From assembly GCA_937920635.1 (NCBI GenBank), contig CAKZUE010000048.1, positions 1 to 64,000 of the forward strand: a stretch of 64,000 nucleotides of DNA, written 5' to 3'. Position 1 is the stretch's first letter. Every line of letters starts with the position of its first letter. Shown one piece after another: positions 1 through 7,656 of this stretch. The stretch is from an uncultured Bryobacteraceae bacterium (lineage in GTDB: Bacteria; Acidobacteriota; Terriglobia; Bryobacterales; Bryobacteraceae). The notes under the pieces were generated by a model. The model had not been told where the DNA came from. It made no database searches and was given only the letters and a program-made list of their open reading frames with translations. Both the position numbers and the translations under genes were made by a program.

Positions 1-1
1 T

Positions 2-370
2 CTTGGTTTTGAGACGCAACCCAGCGGCGGCGGCGCCACCTGGATCTACGCCCATGCCTGGCGCACGCGCGACTGGAACCAGGTCTGGCGGCAGGTCAAG
101 AAGCCGGCGGAGGCCAACGCCGGCCTGCTTGGCTATGTCGCTGGCCTCCGGCCGCGCTTCGCCGAGCTGACCTTGTATGACATAAAAGTCAATTGGCGCA
201 CGGGCGAGCAGCACTGCGAGGTGCGGCTGGCGGTGGACTACAACGGATACCGGCGGGGATTCTTCACCGAAGGACCGGAGAGGTTTCGAAGCACGGGCGC
301 ACTGGAGCGCAAGATCCTTGAACTGATCCGGCTCCAGGTGTGGGCGAAAGGGTTCCTGGACGACAAATGA
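2..370 (+). CDS. Hypothetical protein, 5' end cut by the window
   Basis: An open frame runs from the left edge to a TGA at 368-370, so only the C-terminal ~122 residues are present. A TTG at 173 lies inside it, but the frame upstream is open and protein-like, with many Trp, Arg and Asn residues, so I treat the gene as entering from the left. The visible part is rich in aromatic and charged residues (YDIKVNWRTGE, WAKGFLDDK) and has no membrane segment or motif that I recognise. Function unknown. Confidence 0.6.
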   Translation, partial: LGFETQPSGGGATWIYAHAWRTRDWNQVWRQVKKPAEANAGLLGYVAGLRPRFAELTLYDIKVNWRTGEQHCEVRLAVDYNGYRRGFFTEGPERFRSTGALERKILELIRLQVWAKGFLDDK

Positions 371-821
371 GCGGCGGGAAGCCGTGCGGCCAGCCGCTCT
401 GACGCTATTGCAGACCCGCCAGCCCGCTGAGCTTGGCCTTGTCGACGGTGAACATGGCCCGCGTGATCGGATGGGCGGTGAGTGCGGCGGTGACTGAATG
501 GATCGGGGGCAATCACTTGCGGGGTGCTTTTCGAGGGGGCGGTTGCCCCGCGCACGGGCCGCGCCAGCACGCTTCTGCGCCGCGCACGCAGGCCGCGCCA
601 GCGGCCGGGGCAAGCGGTTGGCCTGCGGCTGTACGCGCCATCCTTGTCCCCGTTGGGCCGCTCGCCCCCGCGGCCTGCGGCCGCTTCGCCCGCGGCACGG
701 AACCGCGCCACGTTCCCCTTTCCGCGCCAGGCGGCCGGCAGCAAGGCGCAACGCCGAGACACCGCCGGTTTTCCAGAGAAGTACGCTGACGGCGGCAATG
801 GGTGGCGAGAAGGGTGGCGTG
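371..821. other. 450-bp gap with no convincing gene
   Basis: Very GC-rich stretch between the partial left-edge gene and the cytochrome-like gene. Several long frames are open here only because of the base composition; none has a plausible start or codon pattern. Two things stand out. On the minus strand, 405-512 encodes a 35-residue frame with protein-like composition (IHSVTAALTAHPITRAMF...), possibly the tail of a deleted gene. At about 673-725 lies a segment resembling another intergenic stretch at 43556-43603. Confidence 0.5.
673..725 (+). repeat. Candidate dispersed intergenic repeat, copy A
   Basis: Begins GCCTGCGGCCGC, continues through CGCGGCACGGAACCGC and ends near CCCCTTTCC. It aligns by eye with 43556-43603, which has GCCTGCGGGCGC, CGCGGCACAGAGCCGC and CCCCGATTTCC in the same order and spacing. 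Both copies lie in long non-coding gaps. With only two copies in view and high GC, chance similarity is not excluded. Confidence 0.3.
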
Positions 822-1466
822 TCAAAGCCCTCTGACGAAAACGACGACGGCTTCGATTTCCTTGCGCTTGTGGAAGCGGCCGCGGACGAGCACGTCATCG
901 TGGCCAAGTTCGCCAACTCGCATGCGCTCATAGATCTGGGCGGGCGTGAGGCGGTTGCCGATGCCGGTCAGAGGCTTCACGTCGCCGCAGATTTCCAGCG
1001 AGCCGTCGTCGCCGTGGCAGCGGGCGCAGGCGGAAAGGAACACCTCCCGCCCGAGGCGCCACTGCCCGGCGAACTCTTCCAGCTCCTTGCCTGCGAGCAA
1101 CCGGCCGGGTTCGATGCGCCGGACCACGCCGCCCGAGTCGACCAGCACGGTGGCTGGCGCGATGGGTTCCAGCCCGGGGCGACCGGGTTCGGGCTGAGGG
1201 GGAATGACGAGCAGATCCACGCCGAGTTCCCCAAGCCGCCGCGCAGCCGCCTCCAGGTCCGGCCGGGGAATCCATTGCCCCGGACGCGGCGCCAATAGCA
1301 CAGTGTCCCTTTTGTGATCGCGCAAGCAGCGTGACAGCGGCGCCTTGTTGCCGGCGACGCTCTGGACAGTCCAGTCCGGAGCGGGGGCGCCGAGGCGAAG
1401 CGGCGGGACAGCCGCCGCTGACAGCCAGGCAAAGCCTGCCAATAGGCCTCCGATCCTCGCCAGCAT
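822..1466 (-). CDS. Exported thioredoxin-like/cytochrome c protein
   Basis: 214 residues from the ATG at 1466, chosen because a GGAG lies 7 bases upstream; a TTG six codons earlier is also open. The N-terminus is a signal peptide ending around SAAA. Residues ~25-130 start with a peroxiredoxin-like LRLGAPAPDW and resemble a thioredoxin-fold domain, but no CxxC redox pair is visible. Residues ~140-214 hold one c-type haem site (CARCHGDDG) and resemble a small cytochrome c domain. The likely role is periplasmic electron transfer. The gene is divergent from the cobalamin-controlled receptor. The domain assignment of the N-terminal half is the weaker part. Confidence 0.75.
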   Translation of the reverse strand: MLARIGGLLAGFAWLSAAAVPPLRLGAPAPDWTVQSVAGNKAPLSRCLRDHKRDTVLLAPRPGQWIPRPDLEAAARRLGELGVDLLVIPPQPEPGRPGLEPIAPATVLVDSGGVVRRIEPGRLLAGKELEEFAGQWRLGREVFLSACARCHGDDGSLEICGDVKPLTGIGNRLTPAQIYERMRVGELGHDDVLVRGRFHKRKEIEAVVVFVRGL

Positions 1467-1579
1467 GGCAGCTCTCCGAAGCAATTATGATCCCCGGCCG
1501 GCACAGGCGCCAGTGGCGGACGAAACCGCGCCCACCGGTTGACGGCGGCCGGTTTCGGACGCCATAATCGCAAATGCGC

Positions 1580-1776
1580 GCGGTTGGGCGGCTCACAGGC
1601 CGCCCACGCAAGAGGGAACCCGGTGCAATTCCGGGACTGCCCCGCAGCGGTAAGCGGGAACGAACGCCGCACGAGAAGGCACTGGGAGCGCAAGCTCCTG
1701 GGAAGCCGCGGCCACTAGGAAGGCCGGCCTCGCAACGAGGCTGGCAGCGCCCGCGAGTCCGAAGACCTGCCGCCGC
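1580..1776 (+). promoter_or_regulatory. Cobalamin (vitamin B12) riboswitch
   Basis: Carries the conserved elements of the class in order: AGAGGGAA (1611-1618), CCGGTGCAATTCCGGG, the CTGCCCCGC core followed by GCGGTAA and GCGGGAACG, CACTGGG...CTGGGAAG, and the 3' hallmark GCGAGTCCGAAGACCTGCC (about 1752-1771). An upstream arm pairs GGGCGG with CCGCCC near 1587-1605. It ends about 55 bases before the receptor start, and the intervening CCGGGAG...CTCCCGG pair (about 1780-1796) could be the expression-platform hairpin. Cobalamin binding is expected to repress the downstream receptor. Confidence 0.95.
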
Positions 1777-1830
1777 CCCCGGGAGTGCTCTCCCGGCGGA
1801 ATCCAACCAAAGCTCTCGAGGGAGGAGCGA

Positions 1831-4233
1831 ATGAAACAATTCGCTGTATTTCTGATTTCCGCTTTTGGTGTCTTCGCACAAGGGCAGGAGGCAACCGGCA
1901 TCGCCGGCGTGGTCACCGATCCGTCCCGGGCGGCGGTGCCGCAGGCCACGGTGCGCCTGTTCACGCGCGACGCCACGATTCAACAAACAACGACCACGGA
2001 CGCGCAGGGACGCTTCCGCTTTGAACGGCTGGCGCAGGCCGAGTATCTGATCGAAGCGCGCACGGAGACGCTCGACCAGGCCAGCCCAGTGCTCGTGAAA
2101 GCCGAGCCCGGACGCCTGACCGAGATCGAACTGAAGCTCGACATCCGCGGGCTGGCGGCGCAGGTGCAGGTGACCGCGGCGGTGACGCCGCAGTCCACCA
2201 TCGAATCGGGCAAGGCCATGGACATCGTGGACGCGGCGATGCTCGAGCGCCGCGCCGAGATCCTGCTGTCGGAAGCGGTGCGGCTCGTGCCTGGACTGCG
2301 GGTCCAACAGCTCGGCGGGCCAGGCTCGTTCACGCGCATTCAGATGCGCGGGCTGCGCGCCGCCGACACGGGCGTCCTGATCGACGGCATGCGGCTGCGC
2401 GATCCGGCCAGCGTGCAGGGCGACGCGACGGGCTTTCTCGGCGACATGCAACTGATTCAGACCGACCGCGTGGAGATCCTGCGCGGGTTGGGGTCGAGCG
2501 TGTATGGAACCAACGCCACGGCGGGCGTGCTGAACCTGGTGACCGGCTCCGGCGGCGGGCGCACGCGCGGCGAGATCGGCGGCGAGGGCGGCGGGCTGGG
2601 GCTGGCGCGTGGCCTGGCGAAGATCGCCGGCGAAGCCGCCCGCAGCCGGCTGCACTATAGCGCGGGCGCCGCGCATCTGAACGTCAACGGCGGCGTGGAC
2701 GGCGTGGAGAGCGTACGCAACTCGAGCGCGCAGGGCCAGCTCCTGTGGCGCCCTTCGGCCACGGCGTCTCTCTCCGGACGAGTGTGGGCGGCGCTGAGCA
2801 CGGTGGGCGTGAATTCGGTCCCGTATGCGGCGCCGGCGGCGAATCTGCCCTCGGCGACCGTGATCCGCGCCATTCCGCTGGACGCCGCGCAGGCGCGGCT
2901 CGGTGACCGCGGGCTGCCCTTCCAGTGGGGCAATGCCACCTTCGCGCCCAACTTTTTCGATCCGGACAGCCGCCGCGAGGGCCGCTTCGTCACAACGCTG
3001 GTGCAGTGGGCGCAGCAGGCATCGCCGCGCTTCCATTACCGGCTCAGCTATCAGAACGTGGACACCGGGCGCGACAACCGCAACGGACCCGGCGGGCAGG
3101 GCTATCAGCCGCGGTTCAATTCGTCGAGCCTTTTCGGCGGGCGCATCGATACGGTGCAGGCGCGCGCCGACGCCGCGCTGGCGCGGTGGAACGCCTTCAG
3201 CGCGGGGCTCGAATGGGAACGCGAGTTCTACGAGAACCCCTCGCGCGATGAAAACCCGGACCCCTTGCAGCGGGTGAATGCGCGCGCCTCGGCGCACCAG
3301 CGCAGCCTGGCGGTGTTCGTGCAGGACCAGATCCGGCTGCTCAGCGAGCGGCTCCAGATCGGACTCACCGGGCGCTACCAGACGTTCGATCTGTCGAGAC
3401 CGAAGTTCGAAGGCGGCTTCCCGCTGTATCAGAACGCGCCGTTCTCCACGCCGCCGGACGCGCTCACCGGCGACGCCGCGGTCTCGTACTTCATCCCATC
3501 GGCGAACACAAAGCTGCGCGCGCACGCCGGCAACGGCTTCCGCGCGCCGGCGCTGTATGAGCGGCTGGGCAGCTCGTTCTTCTGGGGCGCGTTCAGCCCG
3601 CTGGGCGATCCGCAACTGCGGCCCGAGCGCACGGTGTCGTTCGACTTCGGCGCGGACCGCTACTTTGCGAACTCGCGCTACCGGCTGAGCTCGACCTACT
3701 TCTACACGCGGCTCCAGGAGGTGATCGGCTATTCGGGTCTCGTCAACGATCCGTACGGCCGCTGGGGCGGCTATGTGAACACGGGCGGCGGGCTGGCGCG
3801 CGGCGTGGAGCTGGCGGCGGAGGCGCGGCCGCAGCGCAACCTGCTCATCTCGGCGTCCTACACCTACACCAACGCCGACGAGCGGCGCAGCGCGCTGATC
3901 GGCGGCTCGTTGCGGTCGATCCGCGTCTTCCCGCACATGTTCACGCTCACCGCAACGCAGCAGTTGACACGGCGCCTGCAGGTGACCACGGATTTCCTCG
4001 CCGCCAGCGATTACGTCTCAGGCTCGTTCTTCGTGGGCAGCGGCAGCCGCCCGTATGAATTCCCGGGGCCGCGGCGGCTGGACATCGCCACCAGCTACAC
4101 GCTGCCTCTGGACGACATGCGCTCGCTGCGCTTCTATGTGCGCGCGGAGAACGTGCTGAACCAGCGCTACTTCGAAGACGGCTTCCGCACGCCGCGGGCG
4201 TGGGCGTCGGCGGGAATGAAGTTCCTCTTTTGA
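1831..4233 (+). CDS. TonB-dependent outer-membrane receptor, probably for cobalamin (BtuB-like)
   Basis: 800 residues. A signal peptide (to about residue 19) is followed by a carboxypeptidase-regulatory-like beta-sandwich (~22-105), a TonB plug (~110-240, ending SSVYGTNATAGVLNLVT) and a 22-strand-type barrel ending in the terminal aromatic (KFLF). The plug region includes QVQVTAAV, a possible TonB box. The start follows GGGAGGAG by 3-6 bases. The riboswitch just upstream gives the substrate: corrinoid uptake across the outer membrane, energised by TonB. No btuCDF genes are in view. The N-terminal sandwich is typical of acidobacterial and Bacteroidetes receptors rather than enterobacterial BtuB. 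No acquired or broken features seen. Confidence 0.9.
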   Translation: MKQFAVFLISAFGVFAQGQEATGIAGVVTDPSRAAVPQATVRLFTRDATIQQTTTTDAQGRFRFERLAQAEYLIEARTETLDQASPVLVKAEPGRLTEIELKLDIRGLAAQVQVTAAVTPQSTIESGKAMDIVDAAMLERRAEILLSEAVRLVPGLRVQQLGGPGSFTRIQMRGLRAADTGVLIDGMRLRDPASVQGDATGFLGDMQLIQTDRVEILRGLGSSVYGTNATAGVLNLVTGSGGGRTRGEIGGEGGGLGLARGLAKIAGEAARSRLHYSAGAAHLNVNGGVDGVESVRNSSAQGQLLWRPSATASLSGRVWAALSTVGVNSVPYAAPAANLPSATVIRAIPLDAAQARLGDRGLPFQWGNATFAPNFFDPDSRREGRFVTTLVQWAQQASPRFHYRLSYQNVDTGRDNRNGPGGQGYQPRFNSSSLFGGRIDTVQARADAALARWNAFSAGLEWEREFYENPSRDENPDPLQRVNARASAHQRSLAVFVQDQIRLLSERLQIGLTGRYQTFDLSRPKFEGGFPLYQNAPFSTPPDALTGDAAVSYFIPSANTKLRAHAGNGFRAPALYERLGSSFFWGAFSPLGDPQLRPERTVSFDFGADRYFANSRYRLSSTYFYTRLQEVIGYSGLVNDPYGRWGGYVNTGGGLARGVELAAEARPQRNLLISASYTYTNADERRSALIGGSLRSIRVFPHMFTLTATQQLTRRLQVTTDFLAASDYVSGSFFVGSGSRPYEFPGPRRLDIATSYTLPLDDMRSLRFYVRAENVLNQRYFEDGFRTPRAWASAGMKFLF

Positions 4234-4240
4234 GAGGCGT

Positions 4241-4295
4241 GCCGGATACCGGGACAAGGGAGCGGACACCTCCGCTCCCTGTCCCCGCATCCGGC
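4241..4295. terminator. Long hairpin between convergent genes
   Basis: A near-perfect stem: the outer arm GCCGGAT pairs with ATCCGGC, and the inner arm GGGACAAGGGAGCGGA pairs with TCCGCTCCCTGTCCC with a single bulge around a 4-base loop. It begins 8 bases after the receptor stop and ends about 10 bases before the stop of yggX, which comes from the other side. There is no T-tract on either strand. It probably acts as a bidirectional terminator or 3'-end stabiliser. Confidence 0.6.
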
Positions 4296-4305
4296 AGCGG
4301 GGAGC

Positions 4306-4596
4306 CTATTTCTGTGGCGGGACGTAATCCGGCGGAAGCTGCGCGCCCTCGCCGAAGAAGTACTGCTCCATCTGCTTGAGCAGGAACTCCTGCGCCTCGC
4401 GGGTGCCGAGGTTGAGGCGGTATTCGTTCATGATCATCTTCATGTGCTCGACCCACATGCGCCACGCCTCTTTCGACACGTTCTCATAGATCTTCTGGCC
4501 CAGCGGATGGTTGTCGAAGGGAGCTTCGTCGAGCCCTTCCATCTCGCGTCCGAACTTGACGCAGTGCACCATGCGCCTGGGTTTGTCTTCCGGCAT
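4306..4596 (-). CDS. yggX: Probable Fe(2+)-trafficking protein YggX
   Basis: 96 residues. Matches the YggX family over its length: HCVKFGREMEGLDEAPF near the N-terminus with the conserved Cys, KIYENVSKEAW in the middle and MNEYRL...FLLKQMEQYFF. The family protects Fe-S clusters from oxidation and helps in iron delivery. The start ATG at 4596 has GGAGG 10 bases upstream. It is the last gene of the minus-strand run that starts at 11.5 kb, 65 bases after the haem-binding gene, and may have its own transcription. The N-terminus is a few residues longer than usual (MPEDKPRRM) and the C-terminal tail QLPPDYVPP is typical. Confidence 0.92.
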   Translation of the reverse strand: MPEDKPRRMVHCVKFGREMEGLDEAPFDNHPLGQKIYENVSKEAWRMWVEHMKMIMNEYRLNLGTREAQEFLLKQMEQYFFGEGAQLPPDYVPPQK

Positions 4597-4661
4597 TCCG
4601 ATCAGGCCTCCAATAGAAGTTTCTCGCAAACAGCGGCCCGCGGTCACAGCGGGCGGGCGGT

Positions 4662-5099
4662 TCATTTCGCGCGGGCGCCCTGAGTCCACGCGCAGACGGT
4701 CTGGATCTCGGCGCCCGTGAGTTTCGCATCCGGATGGAGCAGCAGGTAGCCTTTGATGGGCATGGAGCCGGTGCGGATCTCCTGGCAGACGTCCTTGAGC
4801 GACATCTCTTCGTTGAAGTCGTCGATGTTGAAGTGGCGGCGCCCGTCTTTCACATGGTCCGCTAGAAGCCACGATGCCGGCGCCACCTGGCTGTACCACG
4901 GCCAGCGGGTGCGGTGGGAGTGGCAATCGGCGCAGGCGCGCTCGAGGACGCGCTGCACATCGTCCGGAACCTCGTATTGGGCGGCCAGCGTGAGCTCGGG
5001 GTTCACGGGCGGATTGGAACGTTCGGGCCGGACGGTTTGCATGCCGGCGAAAACGATCAGGATGCCCAGAAACGAGTAGCGGACCCAGCGCCTGTTCAT
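4662..5099 (-). CDS. Membrane-anchored haem-binding domain protein
   Basis: 145 residues: an N-terminal membrane segment (~7-22) and then a small haem-c domain with CADCHSHRTRWPWYSQVAP, the signature of the haem_bd family often found beside cytochromes and oxidases. Further conserved parts are ASWLLADHVKDGRRH and a C-terminal MPIKGYLLLHPDAKLT. One CxxCH site at ~56-60. It should face the periplasm. It lies 39 bases downstream of the KASIII-like gene, so co-transcription with the acylation cassette is possible, but the function does not obviously fit; it may simply be a read-through neighbour. Confidence 0.85.
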   Translation of the reverse strand: MNRRWVRYSFLGILIVFAGMQTVRPERSNPPVNPELTLAAQYEVPDDVQRVLERACADCHSHRTRWPWYSQVAPASWLLADHVKDGRRHFNIDDFNEEMSLKDVCQEIRTGSMPIKGYLLLHPDAKLTGAEIQTVCAWTQGARAK

Positions 5100-5138
5100 A
5101 GTGTTTATGATGCAACAGCGGGCGGCCAGGAATCAGGC

Positions 5139-6071
5139 TCAGACGCCGCGCGCCAGCAGCGCGCCCCAGTGGAAGCCCGCGCCGAAAGCGGCGAAGACCA
5201 CCGGCTCGCCGGGGTGGAACCCGTGCGCGCGGCTCCACTCGCAGGCGGCGATCAGCATGGACGCCGAGGAGGTGTTGCCGAAGCGGCGGATGTTGGAGAA
5301 GAAGCGCTCCTGGGCGACGCCAAGCGCGGAAGCGATCCGGTCGAGCAGGTTCTGGTTGGCCTGGTGGAGCAGGTAGGCGAGAACATCTCCGGGCGGCACG
5401 CCGTTTCTGTCGAGCACGGCGCGGATGGCGGCGGGAATCTTGCGCGATGCCTGGAGGATGACGCTGCGGCCGTTCATCTTCAGCGGCGCGCCGTTTTCCA
5501 GCATCAGGTCCTCGGCGTAGGTTCCGTCCGAGGCCAGCACCGAGTCGACGATCTCCGCCTGCCCCGCATCCGGCGTCACCAGGCACGCGCCCGCGCCGTC
5601 GCCGAACAGGATGGCGACTCCTTTCTCCCGCGGTTCGCGTTTGACGATGCGCGACATGATCTCGGCGCCGATGACGAGGATGGGGCCAAGCTGCGCCGTC
5701 AGGCGGGACGCCAGGCTGAGCGCGAACAGGGAGCCGGCGCTGGCCATGGGCACGTCCAGCGCGGGAACGCCTACCGCGCCGAGCAGGCGCGCCGCCGTGC
5801 AGGCCGGACCGGGGAAAGCACGCTCCGAGGTCCCGCTGGCGACGAAGATCATGCCGAGGTCTTTGGCCTCCATGCCCGCCCGTTGCAGGCAATCCGCGCC
5901 GGCGCGGGCGGCCAGGTCCGCCACGGTTTCGGTCTCCGCCGCGAACCGGCGTTCTTCGATGCCGGAGACGTTTCTGACCCACTCGGCGTCCGAGCCGACC
6001 CAGGCGCCGGCCTCCTCGCTTGTGACGATATGTTCCGGCAGCCAGCAGCCGAATTCTCTGAGAAATGCCAT
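5139..6071 (-). CDS. KASIII (FabH)-like protein with Ser in place of the catalytic Cys
   Basis: 310 residues, full length for the FabH/thiolase fold. The catalytic His (LLHQAN, His236) and Asn (GNTSSA, Asn266) are intact and the C-terminal FGAGFHWGALL is typical. The nucleophile position reads DVPMASAGSLFAL: Ser111 (AGC at 5739-5741) where FabH has Cys. Ser-type KASIII homologues such as DpsC of daunorubicin biosynthesis transfer starter acyl groups instead of condensing normally, so an acyltransferase or acyl-loading role is inferred. It lies 6 bases downstream of an acyl carrier protein gene and in one run with an MBOAT and two SGNH genes. Substrate not predictable from sequence. Confidence 0.85.
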   Translation of the reverse strand: MAFLREFGCWLPEHIVTSEEAGAWVGSDAEWVRNVSGIEERRFAAETETVADLAARAGADCLQRAGMEAKDLGMIFVASGTSERAFPGPACTAARLLGAVGVPALDVPMASAGSLFALSLASRLTAQLGPILVIGAEIMSRIVKREPREKGVAILFGDGAGACLVTPDAGQAEIVDSVLASDGTYAEDLMLENGAPLKMNGRSVILQASRKIPAAIRAVLDRNGVPPGDVLAYLLHQANQNLLDRIASALGVAQERFFSNIRRFGNTSSASMLIAACEWSRAHGFHPGEPVVFAAFGAGFHWGALLARGV

Positions 6072-6077
6072 AACCTT

Positions 6078-6311
6078 TCAGGCCCTTGAATCCAGATATT
6101 CCTCAATTCGCTCGATGGAATCGAATTTTCTCGGGTTCAGATCGGAATCCGGTATCTGAATTCCGAATTCCTGCTCCAGAGCGCTGACGAGATCGGGCAG
6201 CGCAAAGGAGTCGAGGATGCCGGATTCGAAAAGGGATTCGTCCGGAGCGGCGGCGACGTCTTTTTTCGTCACGGTCTTGAGGATTTCAATGAGTTTTGAC
6301 CGGCGGTCCAT
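6078..6311 (-). CDS. Acyl carrier protein, DltC-like
   Basis: 77 residues from the ATG at 6311, which has GGGAG 8 bases upstream; an ATG at 6317 and a GTG at 6338 are also in frame. The phosphopantetheine site is GILDSFAL with Ser35. Sequence around it (LFESGILDS, EFGIQIPDSDLNP) looks more like D-alanine carrier protein and secondary-metabolite carriers than housekeeping AcpP. It overlaps the 3' end of the SGNH gene by 26 bases and is followed after 6 bases by the KASIII-like gene, so the two are very likely translated from one message and work together. It would hold the acyl group as a thioester in the cytoplasm for the MBOAT. Confidence 0.88.
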   Translation of the reverse strand: MDRRSKLIEILKTVTKKDVAAAPDESLFESGILDSFALPDLVSALEQEFGIQIPDSDLNPRKFDSIERIEEYLDSRA

Positions 6312-7656
6312 TGCCATTTTCTCCCATGATTTTCTCACGGATGGTCACAAAAATGCCATACTGGCCCAGGATCAGATCGTAGAGCGCATCGCCTACCAGG
6401 CGGTAGCCGGCGGCGGTCAGATGGACGTAGTCGCCCTGCGCCAGCCCGGCACGGACCCATTGCTTCATCGAGCCCGGGCCGCCCATGGCGGCGCGAAGAT
6501 TCCAGAAGGCGCAGCGGTGCTCGAGCGCCGCTTTCCGCTGCGCTTCCAGAATCTGGTCCGTGCCCGCTGGGGCGACGGTGGAGCGCCGGGTGCGGATGTA
6601 CTGATCAGGCGCCCCGACGACGAGAATGCTGGCCACGGGCGCCGCCTCGCGCAGCAGGCGCAGCACGCCGTCGAGAGCCTGCTGGTAGCTTTCGAAGGTC
6701 CAGTCCATGCGGCGGGATTCATTGGTGCCGTAAGCGACGAGGATGAGGGCGGGGTTGCGCCGAGCGATGTGATCCTTGAGCAGAGCCGCGTCCTGCTTCA
6801 ACAGGAGATCGGCCTGCGCGCCGTTCAGACCGAGCGTCTCCCAGGTGATGCCGCTGCGGTGTTCCAGAACCCAGCCGAAAACGCGGACGGGCGCTTCGCT
6901 GAGCGTGCGGAGGGTGAGCGAATGCGGCCCCGCGGGCAGTTCCGCGCGGAAGTAGCCCGGTCCGAGGGGGCCATCGGTGGAGATTTCGCCAAGACCTGAT
7001 CCGTTGTCTTCCAAAGCAAAAGCGCCGCCGCCGGGCTGCCTCCAGTAGAAGAATTCGAGCACTTCGCCCTCGGCTTCGAGCGTCAGCGTTTCGCCCGCCC
7101 TGGCGGTAGTGAGACTGACGCCGGCGATGCCGTCGAAGCCGTCGCCGCCGCGGACGCCCCCAAGCGTCTGCCAGCCGCGGGACATGGACGATTTGACGTC
7201 GAGACGGCGGAAGCCCGCATACGGGCGGCCTGCCTGAACGAAGCCGGGGCCGCCGGAGCCGAAGCGCTGCTGGAAGCGCGCGCGCAACTGGCCGGGCCAG
7301 TCATCGGCGGCGGTGTGGGAATCGCCGAACTGGAGCACGCGCAGCGGCTGGCCGTTTTCGATGTGATTCTCCTGCCGGTACATCAGCTCGTACAGCGGCA
7401 CCATTGCGGCGGCGTTCTCGATGCCGGTTTCGGGAGCCGTCTTCACGCGCGATTCGACCGTTGCCGCGGCTTCGGCCCGGGCCTGAGGGGAAACCGGCGG
7501 CGGCTTGGGAACCGTGCGGCGCAGTTTGGCGGGCGCTTTGGCGGCAGTCTTCTTCGCGGTGGCGGCGGGCTGTCTGGGCGGCGGACTCTGCGGCAGCAGC
7601 GGGGCAACAGAAAAGGCCGCTGCCAGCAGAACCGCGGGCAGGAGCGTCTTCCTCAT
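6286..7656 (-). CDS. Exported SGNH-fold protein (GDSL/DltD/AlgX-like), copy 1
   Basis: 456 residues. Signal peptide (~1-22), then a long Pro/Ala/Lys-rich linker (~24-65), then the SGNH domain: block I FGDSHTA with Ser113, block III YGTNES with the Asn, and block V DYVHL with Asp409 and His412. A beta-rich insertion sits between blocks I and III (~160-260). These features fit a periplasmic O-acyl transferase or esterase. Its start codon directly abuts the stop of the second SGNH gene (TAAATG) and its 3' end overlaps the carrier-protein gene. By analogy with AlgX/AlgJ/DltD it would receive the acyl group exported by the MBOAT. Substrate polymer unknown. Confidence 0.85.
   Translation of the reverse strand: MRKTLLPAVLLAAAFSVAPLLPQSPPPRQPAATAKKTAAKAPAKLRRTVPKPPPVSPQARAEAAATVESRVKTAPETGIENAAAMVPLYELMYRQENHIENGQPLRVLQFGDSHTAADDWPGQLRARFQQRFGSGGPGFVQAGRPYAGFRRLDVKSSMSRGWQTLGGVRGGDGFDGIAGVSLTTARAGETLTLEAEGEVLEFFYWRQPGGGAFALEDNGSGLGEISTDGPLGPGYFRAELPAGPHSLTLRTLSEAPVRVFGWVLEHRSGITWETLGLNGAQADLLLKQDAALLKDHIARRNPALILVAYGTNESRRMDWTFESYQQALDGVLRLLREAAPVASILVVGAPDQYIRTRRSTVAPAGTDQILEAQRKAALEHRCAFWNLRAAMGGPGSMKQWVRAGLAQGDYVHLTAAGYRLVGDALYDLILGQYGIFVTIREKIMGENGNGPPVKTH

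Noticed and set aside
498-1298. 266-codon plus-strand open frame over the cytochrome-like gene
   Set aside because: Antisense to a gene with signal peptide and haem motif; the frame is Arg/Ala/Gly noise from high GC.
928-3936. 1002-codon minus-strand open frame across the B12 receptor
   Set aside because: Antisense shadow of the TonB receptor and riboswitch region; no domain, extreme Arg/Ala content.
4306-5982. 558-codon minus-strand frame ending as YggX
   Set aside because: Only the last 96 residues are real; the rest overlaps the haem-binding and KASIII genes in the wrong frame. YggX starts at 4596 with its own ribosome site.
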